Shown here in pieces: positions 57,371 through 64,000 of a stretch of DNA of 64,000 nt. The notes beneath the pieces are model-generated. The model made no database searches and was not told the DNA's origin. It saw only the letters and a program-made list of their open reading frames with translations. The stretch's first letter is position 1. Each line of letters begins with the position of its first letter. Origin of the DNA: Acinetobacter puyangensis (GTDB lineage: Bacteria; Pseudomonadota; Gammaproteobacteria; Pseudomonadales; Moraxellaceae); assembly GCF_900096995.1 (NCBI RefSeq), contig NZ_OANT01000001.1:806001-870000 (forward strand), written 5' to 3'. Both the position numbers and the translations under genes were made by a program.

Positions 57371-58300
57371 TTTCTAAGCGGTGTATGCCACCGTGAACAT
57401 CACCTTCTTTTTTACCCCGTTCATAGATACTTTCTAAGCGGTGTATGCCACCGTGAACCTTTAACCATAGGTCAAGGCTTGGCGATTGGCTTTCTAAGCG
57501 GTGTATGCCACCGTGAACTACAACAGTTTGTAAATCTACGGGTGACAAGATTTCTAAGCGGTGTATGCCACCGTGAACATGGTGTAACAACAGCAAGTGT
57601 TCAACCGCAGTTTCTAAGCGGTGTATGCCACCGTGAACTTTTAATTGTAATATTGTCTGCATTATTAATTTTTCTAAGCGGTGTATGCCACCGTGAACGT
57701 GTGTTGAATTAAATAAGCAATTGATAAATATTTCTAAGCGGTGTATGCCACCGTGAACGATTACAATTTTCATGGTCAAACGATTTCATGTTTCTAAGCG
57801 GTGTATGCCACCGTGAACGTTTTGTTCTTGGGCTAGTATTGTTTGTGAGTTTTCTAAGCGGTGTATGCCACCGTGAACATACAGGCTTTGGTGGAAAATA
57901 TGACCCTGCTTTTCTAAGCGGTGTATGCCACCGTGAACTTTTTGCAGGACGACGAATTAATACAGGCTTAGTTTCTAAGCGGTGTATGCCACCGTGAACT
58001 CAATTGCTTACCTCTTTTAAAAATATCATCAGTTTCTAAGCGGTGTATGCCACCGTGAACCGACCATATTTGTATCAGGACTTTTTGAAGTATTTCTAAG
58101 CGGTGTATGCCACCGTGAACTAGTCATTTTTAAGACATTTGCCAATGTTAAATTTCTAAGCGGTGTATGCCACCGTGAACTACGTTACGAAAAAATTACT
58201 GAACCTGCTAATTTTCTAAGCGGTGTATGCCACCGTGAACTCTTCTCTCAAGAGGATGTCAAACGCTGGGGTTTTCTAAGCGGTGTATGCCACCGTGAAC

Positions 58301-58432
58301 AGTAATCATAAAGCAAAAAATAAAGTTATAACAGTGCCTTAACTCTAAAAAGTAATAAATACCCAAAGTTTTTAAGCAAAGCTATAACTTATTGATTTTA
58401 TTAAGCTGTTAAAGAGATCAAAAAATATTGGG
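58301..58432 (-). promoter_or_regulatory. CRISPR leader
   Basis: This 132-base AT-rich stretch lies between the cas6f stop and the first repeat. It is where I-F leaders carry the array promoter and integration signals. It contains an IHF site at 58385-58397. Confidence 0.8.
58385..58397 (-). promoter_or_regulatory. IHF site in the CRISPR leader
   Basis: On the minus strand AATCAATAAGTTA matches the IHF consensus WATCAANNNNTTR at every fixed position. It starts 85 bases from the leader-proximal repeat. IHF bending is known to guide Cas1-Cas2/3 integration in type I-F leaders. Confidence 0.7.
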
Positions 58433-59026
58433 TTAAAACTCAGGAACAGTCGCTGTTCGGCTGAGTCCATATGTCCCAAATTTTTCATTATTCGCTTCAT
58501 CAGCGAGGGTTTTCCCGATATAAAGTCTAAACTTTATATCATGGCTTAAACTTTTTAAATTGATATAAGGTTCAGCATTAGGCTGTTGGTTTAAATCTTT
58601 AAAATGGGCTTCTGCTTCATTTAATGAAATATTACGTCGAGCTGCCTGATGTGCAATCCGTTGTGCAGTCGTCAATTTAGGATTTGCTTTAAAATAACAA
58701 GCATATCCTGTAATTTTTGCTTGTGGGACTTCTCTTGGGCTTGTGGTATGTACATAATCTGTGAAACGATCAAGCCATTTATCGAGATAAAGCTGTTGTA
58801 GTTCATTTTCAGAGTTAGCGAAAATACGAATTTTTGAACCTAAAAAACCAATATGTTTTTTTTCATCAATTCGATATTGTGGAAAAGAAACCCCATAGTG
58901 AATCTTTTCCTGCTCGTCTTTATGTTCGACAAAAGCGAGGTGGAGTTGAGTATAAAGTTTGGACCAGATGAAATATAAAGATATTTCAGTTTGGTCAATG
59001 AGGGTGATTTCTTGGTAATAGAGCAT
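58433..59026 (-). CDS. cas6f: Cas6f (Csy4), crRNA-processing endoribonuclease
   Basis: Cuts the pre-crRNA at the base of each repeat hairpin and stays bound to the crRNA 3' end in the Csy complex. The 197-residue length is normal. His29 in KLYTQLHLAF is at the catalytic position known from Pseudomonas Csy4. INLKSLS (about residues 150-156) and the final GTYGLSRTATVPEF supply the likely serine and tyrosine of the active site. It starts two bases after csy3 and ends at the leader. Confidence 0.95.
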   Translation of the reverse strand: MLYYQEITLIDQTEISLYFIWSKLYTQLHLAFVEHKDEQEKIHYGVSFPQYRIDEKKHIGFLGSKIRIFANSENELQQLYLDKWLDRFTDYVHTTSPREVPQAKITGYACYFKANPKLTTAQRIAHQAARRNISLNEAEAHFKDLNQQPNAEPYINLKSLSHDIKFRLYIGKTLADEANNEKFGTYGLSRTATVPEF

Positions 59027-59028
59027 AA

Positions 59029-60045
59029 TTACTCCTTACCACTTTGGCCAAAAACACCACCACGAACTAGAACAGCCATCACATAATGTTCTTGTTCAGG
59101 ATTTTCTAAACTTTCACCTAATGCATATTTATCAAATAAACTAAAGAAATCTTTTTTGTCTTTAGGTGTGCGATAGGCTTTACCCAAATTCGTTACAGCT
59201 CCATACGGTTCAATGGCTATAGCCATTTGCTTATTATCAAACTCTGGATACCAAGTATCAATTGTACGTAAAGCATTACCGATCTTTTGTGAGTGCATTG
59301 CAGCAACATCATTGACGTGATAAAGAATTTTGCTTTTTTCACCTTTGCCTTTATCTAGTACAAGTTCTTCACTTGGATAAACTTCTTGTCCATTGCCAAC
59401 AAGAGCATAAGCTTCAATGTTAATCAATAAATAGGGTAATTCACCTTTAAGTGCTTGTGCTATTTTATCTGTAAGCAATTGAATATTATCACTAAAATCA
59501 CTAAAATCATTGAGTTTATATTGCTTGGCATCGAATGTAAGCGGTTTTTCTTCACCTGTCAATGTCACAATGACTTCCACTTTTTCAGCACCGACTCTGT
59601 TACGCCATAAGAAACGAGCATTGGCAATATTTAATGCGTAACGTTTTGCCAGTTCAGTAAAGCCGTATGTAGAGATATAATTTTTAGCAATTTGATTGTA
59701 GGATTGTAAAAATGTTTCGTTATTACATGCAGATGGATTTTCGATACCACCTAATACTTTTAATGTAAAAGAAACTTTTAACGTATCTTGATTTTCACCT
59801 AAAGCACAAGCATCTACGGTTTGTAAATTTGCTTTCTCAACTTCTGCATTTAATTTTGTTGGGTCTCCAGCAACCGCAGGTTTTAGACGATTGGAGATTG
59901 TTCCTCGAACAGACTTTGGAATAAGTTTTAATGCACTTTGTTCTGTGCGATTATCCCAATTAGTTCCATAGAAATAACCATCTGAAGGTACTAATTTTTT
60001 TTCAAATGCTAAAACACTCGCAATTGTATTTTCTTTTTTAGCCAT
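59029..60045 (-). CDS. csy3: Csy3 (Cas7f), crRNA-binding backbone protein
   Basis: Forms the six-subunit backbone of the type I-F surveillance complex along the crRNA spacer. The 338-residue product has the family N-terminus NTIASVLAFEKKLVPSDGYF and the C-terminal KAYRTPKDKKDFFSLFDKY. It lies 23 bases after csy2 in the order csy1-csy2-csy3-cas6f. Confidence 0.95.
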   Translation of the reverse strand: MAKKENTIASVLAFEKKLVPSDGYFYGTNWDNRTEQSALKLIPKSVRGTISNRLKPAVAGDPTKLNAEVEKANLQTVDACALGENQDTLKVSFTLKVLGGIENPSACNNETFLQSYNQIAKNYISTYGFTELAKRYALNIANARFLWRNRVGAEKVEVIVTLTGEEKPLTFDAKQYKLNDFSDFSDNIQLLTDKIAQALKGELPYLLINIEAYALVGNGQEVYPSEELVLDKGKGEKSKILYHVNDVAAMHSQKIGNALRTIDTWYPEFDNKQMAIAIEPYGAVTNLGKAYRTPKDKKDFFSLFDKYALGESLENPEQEHYVMAVLVRGGVFGQSGKE

Positions 60046-60068
60046 GATTAAAACTCCTTAATATATAA

Positions 60069-60956
60069 TTAGATAGATTGGTTTTGGCAAAGGTAGAGAT
60101 TGTTATCAAGATCAACATAATATTGCCATAACAGTTGATCAATATTTTCAATACGGTAGGGCATGACAAACTCACCAAGTGTGATTACGGCTTCAGTAAA
60201 ACGGTGTGGTGTATTTGCATCTCTTTGGTTTGTGGCTTGTCCAAGTTCAGAAATTCCTTGAAAACCAACAGCAATTGGTACAAGCCAACCTTTTTCTTTA
60301 CGGCTACTTGACCACGCTACTTTGCCATGTTCATCAAGTGCTGAGTTATGCGTTACTTTTAAATAATCTAACACAGCATCTAAGGCATCTTTTTGCTCAT
60401 TTTCAATTGCATGCTTGACTAAATCACGACGCTCAATAAGAACATGACCTAGCATGAGTTTATTAGAAATTTTTCTAAGTTCTTGATCTTCATCCTCATC
60501 TTCATCAAAACTTAGAATTTGGCAGTTTTTTAGTGAAAGTACATCACCACTAGCAAATTTCATTGTTAATACAAGTTGTTTGACTGTCTGTAAAAGTTGT
60601 TCAATCTGCTCTGGACTGATATTTTTATATTCAATTAAAAGTGAAACTTCTAAATGACATCGTGCTTCCTCAATAAAAGCAGGGCGATTACCATCTTTAT
60701 CCAACGGATTTGCTGTGCCAACAATCGAAGACACAAAATCACCATGACCTTTGTAGGTTTGCAAATTGAACTCATGGCAACTTACAGCAATTTTATCTAA
60801 AGTAATGTCAGCAAAATTTAGTGCTTGTAGCTTACGTTGCAAAGCATGGACGGCACCTAGCCAAGCTGTCATCGCAGGAAAACCAATGGTAAAGGGGCTG
60901 CTCATAGCATTGGCATTATGGATTTTAAGATGAGGAATTAAAATAAAACGACGCAT
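60069..60956 (-). CDS. csy2: Csy2 (Cas5f)
   Basis: Binds the crRNA 5' handle with Csy1 at the tail of the I-F complex. The 295-residue protein has the Csy2 signature SSPFTIGFPAMTAWLGAVHAL (residues about 19-39). Its ATG shares one base with the csy1 stop (TAATG), so the two are translationally coupled. Confidence 0.94.
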   Translation of the reverse strand: MRRFILIPHLKIHNANAMSSPFTIGFPAMTAWLGAVHALQRKLQALNFADITLDKIAVSCHEFNLQTYKGHGDFVSSIVGTANPLDKDGNRPAFIEEARCHLEVSLLIEYKNISPEQIEQLLQTVKQLVLTMKFASGDVLSLKNCQILSFDEDEDEDQELRKISNKLMLGHVLIERRDLVKHAIENEQKDALDAVLDYLKVTHNSALDEHGKVAWSSSRKEKGWLVPIAVGFQGISELGQATNQRDANTPHRFTEAVITLGEFVMPYRIENIDQLLWQYYVDLDNNLYLCQNQSI

Positions 60957-62200
60957 TAAAAAAACTCCTTATCTTTTTTCACAGCTTCATTTACTACAGT
61001 TTTGATGTGTAAAAGCTCCTCATCACCTAGTTTAAAGGCATTTTGAATCACTTTTTCATAACTTTTTAAAATCCAACTTGCAATGACTTTTGCGAGTTCA
61101 TTACGCCATTCATTATCTCGTTCATTTTGATAAGCATCGTCCAACCAAATACGTTGTAATTTAGGCAAAGTTTCATAATAGTCTTGATTAGACCAGCCTT
61201 CTTCATAATGCTTACGAATTTTAAAAGCTTCTAATAAAATGCGATCAATTATAAAGTGAATAATATTGCGAATAGTTTCACGAATATCATTATTATTTAG
61301 TTCAATCTGCATAAATCTATGCAATTGAGTAAAACTTTCTTGAAAATTATTACGATATAGACACTGTATAAAAAAATCTGTTTTAGGTAAATGAATAGAA
61401 CGCTTTTCTAGTTTTGGTGGGCAGCTTGATAACAAATAAGCACGTCCAGCATTTTGGCTATTTAGTACACTCACATTTTGTGGTTGTGTTCCACCAAAAG
61501 CGGTTACGGTTAAATCATAAATATCAGCATAACCAACATCATCTAATTCATTTTTTTTACGATACTCTTTGGCTTGTTTAGTCTGTTCTGAGAAACGTAG
61601 ATGATCAATACGCTGTTTTAATTCTGTGATTAATCCGGAAGGTGTTAAAATAGACAATAAATGGTAGTCTTTATTTTTAATTGGAAAATAAACTTGCTTA
61701 ATTAAGTGATCTGTTCTTGATGTTGTATCAGCAGCTTTGATTTTTAGAAAATCAGAACGTAAATTTTCAAAATTTGCAGTTGGAGTATTAAGAAATTTTT
61801 TTAATTTTTCATCATTTTGTTCTAGATTATCCAAAAGGGTTTTGCCATTTGATAATTGGATACTTAAAAATTTAAATACGTCCATTGCCGCAGCATTACC
61901 AAAAACATCCAATGGATAATCCACATTACCACTACGTAAATAACCATCACCACTTTTTTTACTATTGGCAATAATGCTTGATGTTTTAGCACTAGGATGA
62001 CTAAATTTACTCGGATGACTTACCATAGAAAGTTGTTTAACTCGGTTGGCAGCATCAGGTAACCATTCTGCCAGACTAAATTTGCTTGCTGCTTGCTGTT
62101 GTAAATCAGCAATCTCATAATCATCTTTTGCTTTTTTTAAACGATCTTTGAGCCATAGGACTTTACGATCATTTAAAAATATCTTTATATTTTCTGTCAT
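60956..62200 (-). CDS. csy1: Csy1 (Cas8f), PAM-recognition subunit
   Basis: Large subunit of the I-F complex that reads the PAM and starts DNA unwinding. The 414-residue length is typical. Family features: an N-terminal helical region, VSHPSKFSHPSAKTS (about residues 59-73), and the middle AFGGTQPQNVSVLNSQNAGRAYLLSSCPP. It lies 15 bases after cas3. Confidence 0.95.
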   Translation of the reverse strand: MTENIKIFLNDRKVLWLKDRLKKAKDDYEIADLQQQAASKFSLAEWLPDAANRVKQLSMVSHPSKFSHPSAKTSSIIANSKKSGDGYLRSGNVDYPLDVFGNAAAMDVFKFLSIQLSNGKTLLDNLEQNDEKLKKFLNTPTANFENLRSDFLKIKAADTTSRTDHLIKQVYFPIKNKDYHLLSILTPSGLITELKQRIDHLRFSEQTKQAKEYRKKNELDDVGYADIYDLTVTAFGGTQPQNVSVLNSQNAGRAYLLSSCPPKLEKRSIHLPKTDFFIQCLYRNNFQESFTQLHRFMQIELNNNDIRETIRNIIHFIIDRILLEAFKIRKHYEEGWSNQDYYETLPKLQRIWLDDAYQNERDNEWRNELAKVIASWILKSYEKVIQNAFKLGDEELLHIKTVVNEAVKKDKEFF

Positions 62201-62215
62201 ACTGAATTTCCTCGA

Positions 62216-64000
62216 TTATTCTTTATCCAAAACTATTAGACCAAATTGATCCGAATATATTAAGTTTTTGCCCTCAAGATATTCTGGCAACATGATTTCC
62301 CCATATTGTTTTGATAATTTTTCAACCTCTTGATCAATATCATCTATATCAGGATTTCGTGCAATAGCTAAACGACATAGAATGTCGTAATAATTACGAT
62401 TTAGCCAAAGTCGCTCAGTTTCTAACCTATTTAATTCAACATTTTTAATGCTGTACCAACTTGTTCGATCAAGATACTTACCAAAATCATCTTTGATACA
62501 CATCGTAAGCTTACGATTTTTAAAAACTCTAAAAAGTTGAATGTTAGGTGAGCTTTGCCGAAATGGATTAAAACGTTGTGGCAAAGCTGTCAAATACCAT
62601 GTTTCATTCAGCCAAGCACTAAGAAATTTAGCGCCATGATTATCATAAGAGGTTAATTGATAGGCGGTCACTGCATGTTCAAGGTCAGCCAATTTTTTCT
62701 TAAACTCTAAAGGTTGATTTGTTTGAATACGTGGAATTGCATTAATACCATTTCCAATATTTGTAATGTCTAAGAGTTGCTTTAAATCCTTTGTATCTAG
62801 TCTAAAACGGTTATTTTGTTCAAAACCCGGTTTTTCAAAGGCAACTTTAGCTTTGCGTAATGCCCTTATGTTATATTGCATTAGCGCAATATTCGGTTGT
62901 TCAATATTTTGTTCTATTTTACGATGACGTAAAACTCGTCCAGCGAGTTGAATAATCGAACGATAAGAAGATGGTTCTATAATCGCCCAATCAAAATCAT
63001 GATCTCGTCCGACTTCCTCCACAGGTGTTGCCACTAGAATAAAAATAACATTTTCACAATCTGTATGGTCTAAATGCTGACGAATTATTAGGTTAGAAAA
63101 AGCTTTTGCTTGCTCACCTTGCTTTTCTTTGCGTTTTAGGACGTCATCTAAATGACGTTCTTGCTCACTGCGTAGCAACAACACTTGTCGACTGTGATAT
63201 GCCATGATACGAGGCGCGATATTGTCTGACCATTCAGCATTAAGTAAATATTGGGTGAGCGCAACGCAAGGTGGAATATTGGCAATACGAATTACGCCAA
63301 ACGAAACTTTTTTACCTGTTTTTAGATCAATCGTATGATGTGCTTGATGTAGGTTTTCCGCTTCTCGTTTAATTCGTTCAAAATATTGATTTTGGATACT
63401 TTGATCCAATTTATCTTTGGTTTTTTCTATCACCAAATCCTCGCAATCTACGATATAGGCCTTATGCTTAACAATCTGTTTTTGTAGATAATCTGAACGT
63501 ACTTGTACAAAGCTATAATGAAAATTTTGATATTGCTTAATAATTTCTTCATGACGAGATAAATGAACAGTCTGAACTTTTGTTTTAAACTCATCCACCC
63601 ACATACTGATGACATCATTATTTTTAATTTTCTTAAATGCACAATACAGTTGCCAACCATGTTGATAAGCATTAAAAAAACCTTCTGCCAATGCGGGGGG
63701 GATAGTGGCTGATGAAATCATGACTTTTCGTCCCAACATGCCTGTTAAATGAATCAAACGAGCAATTGCAATTAAATCCTGACCATTAAAATCATCCACT
63801 TCATCAATAACCAAATCAGAAGATGATAGGCGTAAACTTGGCAGAATATATTTTCCACCACGCTTGGTTTCTGTTGCTGCCATGATGTGATCAATGGTAC
63901 AAGCTAAAACAGGTTTATATAAGAATGCTTTATTCTTTTCTGACTTGCTTTTCATTGAAGGGTTTGTCGGAAAAAGTGCATCCATAAACTCTGCTTGTGG
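62216..64000 (-). CDS. cas3: Cas3 (Cas2-3 fusion expected), helicase-nuclease, N-terminus cut by window edge
   Basis: Recruited to the I-F complex to unwind and degrade invading DNA. The visible 595 residues hold the latter part of the SF2 helicase: VIDEVDDFNGQD (motif II), MISSATIPP (motif III), then the second RecA domain with VGRDHDFDWAIIEPSSYRSIIQLAGRVLRHR (motif VI) and the C-terminal domain. The frame is open to the window edge, upstream of an internal ATG at 63985 that is not the start. The Cas2 and HD domains and cas1 would lie beyond 64000. Confidence 0.95.
   Translation of the reverse strand, partial: PQAEFMDALFPTNPSMKSKSEKNKAFLYKPVLACTIDHIMAATETKRGGKYILPSLRLSSSDLVIDEVDDFNGQDLIAIARLIHLTGMLGRKVMISSATIPPALAEGFFNAYQHGWQLYCAFKKIKNNDVISMWVDEFKTKVQTVHLSRHEEIIKQYQNFHYSFVQVRSDYLQKQIVKHKAYIVDCEDLVIEKTKDKLDQSIQNQYFERIKREAENLHQAHHTIDLKTGKKVSFGVIRIANIPPCVALTQYLLNAEWSDNIAPRIMAYHSRQVLLLRSEQERHLDDVLKRKEKQGEQAKAFSNLIIRQHLDHTDCENVIFILVATPVEEVGRDHDFDWAIIEPSSYRSIIQLAGRVLRHRKIEQNIEQPNIALMQYNIRALRKAKVAFEKPGFEQNNRFRLDTKDLKQLLDITNIGNGINAIPRIQTNQPLEFKKKLADLEHAVTAYQLTSYDNHGAKFLSAWLNETWYLTALPQRFNPFRQSSPNIQLFRVFKNRKLTMCIKDDFGKYLDRTSWYSIKNVELNRLETERLWLNRNYYDILCRLAIARNPDIDDIDQEVEKLSKQYGEIMLPEYLEGKNLIYSDQFGLIVLDKE

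Larger units (their letters stand above)
51848..58300 (-). CRISPR. Type I-F CRISPR array, 107 canonical repeats plus one degenerate, 107 spacers
   Basis: A 28-base repeat recurs every 60 or 61 bases. In crRNA sense (minus strand) it starts GTTCACGGTGGCATACACC and ends GCTTAGAAA, a stem-forming I-F repeat. Canonical repeats run from 51907 to 58273-58300; spacers are 32 bases, with six of 33. A degenerate copy at 51848-51875 marks the old end, and a single-base variant (GTGAAC to GTAAAC in plus sense) lies at 52328-52355. The leader and cas genes are at the right, so new spacers enter near 58300. All other repeats look identical. The 60-base period keeps several frames open across the array; those frames are not genes. 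Confidence 0.98.

Noticed and set aside
52210..57997. Many open frames on both strands encoding repeated FLSGVCHRE, VHGGIHRLE or SRWHTPLR peptides
   Set aside because: They are the CRISPR repeat translated in different frames. The 60-base period is divisible by three, which keeps frames open until a spacer holds a stop or has 33 bases.
58369..58384. GTTTTTAAGC in the leader, like the GTTTCTAAGC edge of the repeat in plus sense
   Set aside because: Only ten bases with one mismatch in AT-rich DNA. No stem or second half of a repeat is present, so a mini-repeat is not supported.
58301..64000. A new CRISPR-Cas subtype or added effector gene in the cas operon
   Set aside because: Gene order, lengths, repeat form and Cas6f active site all match canonical I-F. 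No extra gene fits in the 2-23-base gaps between genes. cas1 is simply beyond the window.

Overview
The window is a piece of a moderately AT-rich gammaproteobacterial chromosome that reads as Acinetobacter. The gene content (sbcCD, lon, rlpA-mltB-rodA, queF, rlmH, pstSCAB, pgk-fba, otsBA, katE), the protein sequences and a type I-F CRISPR-Cas locus all fit that genus. The genus call comes from recognising protein families, not from a search. No rRNA, tRNA or complete insertion sequence was seen.

Layout. 1-7.2 kb: sbcC (cut by the left edge), sbcD and lon, all leftward. 7.4-12.3 kb: a WYL-domain regulator divergent from a four-gene operon (circularly permuted ATP-grasp, alpha-E, transglutaminase-like, Anbu proteasome-like peptidase). 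12.4-22.0 kb: a leftward housekeeping block (Mpo1-like, rlpA, mltB, rodA, a conserved unknown, queF, yadH, yadG, a four-helix membrane protein, rlmH, ppk2). 22.2-27.2 kb: a Pho-box-driven pstS-pstC-pstA-pstB phosphate transporter. 27.2-33.0 kb: roxA, a vapBC-type toxin-antitoxin pair, a maf/yceF-type pyrophosphatase with a DUF2237 gene, pgk, a small lipoprotein and fba. 33.4-35.7 kb: otsBA trehalose synthesis. 35.8-40.4 kb: an MFS transporter and a tightly overlapping four-gene cluster (acyl-CoA dehydrogenase-like, PIG-L deacetylase, NodS-like methyltransferase, family 2 glycosyltransferase).

40.9-49.0 kb looks like stress-survival content: a lipoprotein, a DUF421 membrane protein, a frameshifted small gene, a haem-oxygenase-like iron redox protein followed by catalase katE, a glycine-zipper protein with an internal duplication, and a short-chain dehydrogenase. 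49.2-51.7 kb holds a Zur-type operator and a znuD-like TonB receptor gene broken by one frameshift.

51.8-64.0 kb is a type I-F CRISPR-Cas system on the minus strand: cas3 (cut by the right edge), csy1, csy2, csy3, cas6f, an AT-rich leader with a consensus IHF site, and a very long array of 107 canonical repeats plus one degenerate terminal repeat (107 spacers). Three spacers near the leader point at one homologous target region: two overlap with a 1-base slip, and a third comes from the opposite strand of a diverged copy.

The least explained items are the lipo-oligosaccharide-like four-gene cluster (37.4-40.4 kb), the Anbu operon with its divergent WYL regulator, and the repeated sampling of one target in the CRISPR array. 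I see no clearly new defence system: the CRISPR-Cas locus itself is a canonical I-F type.
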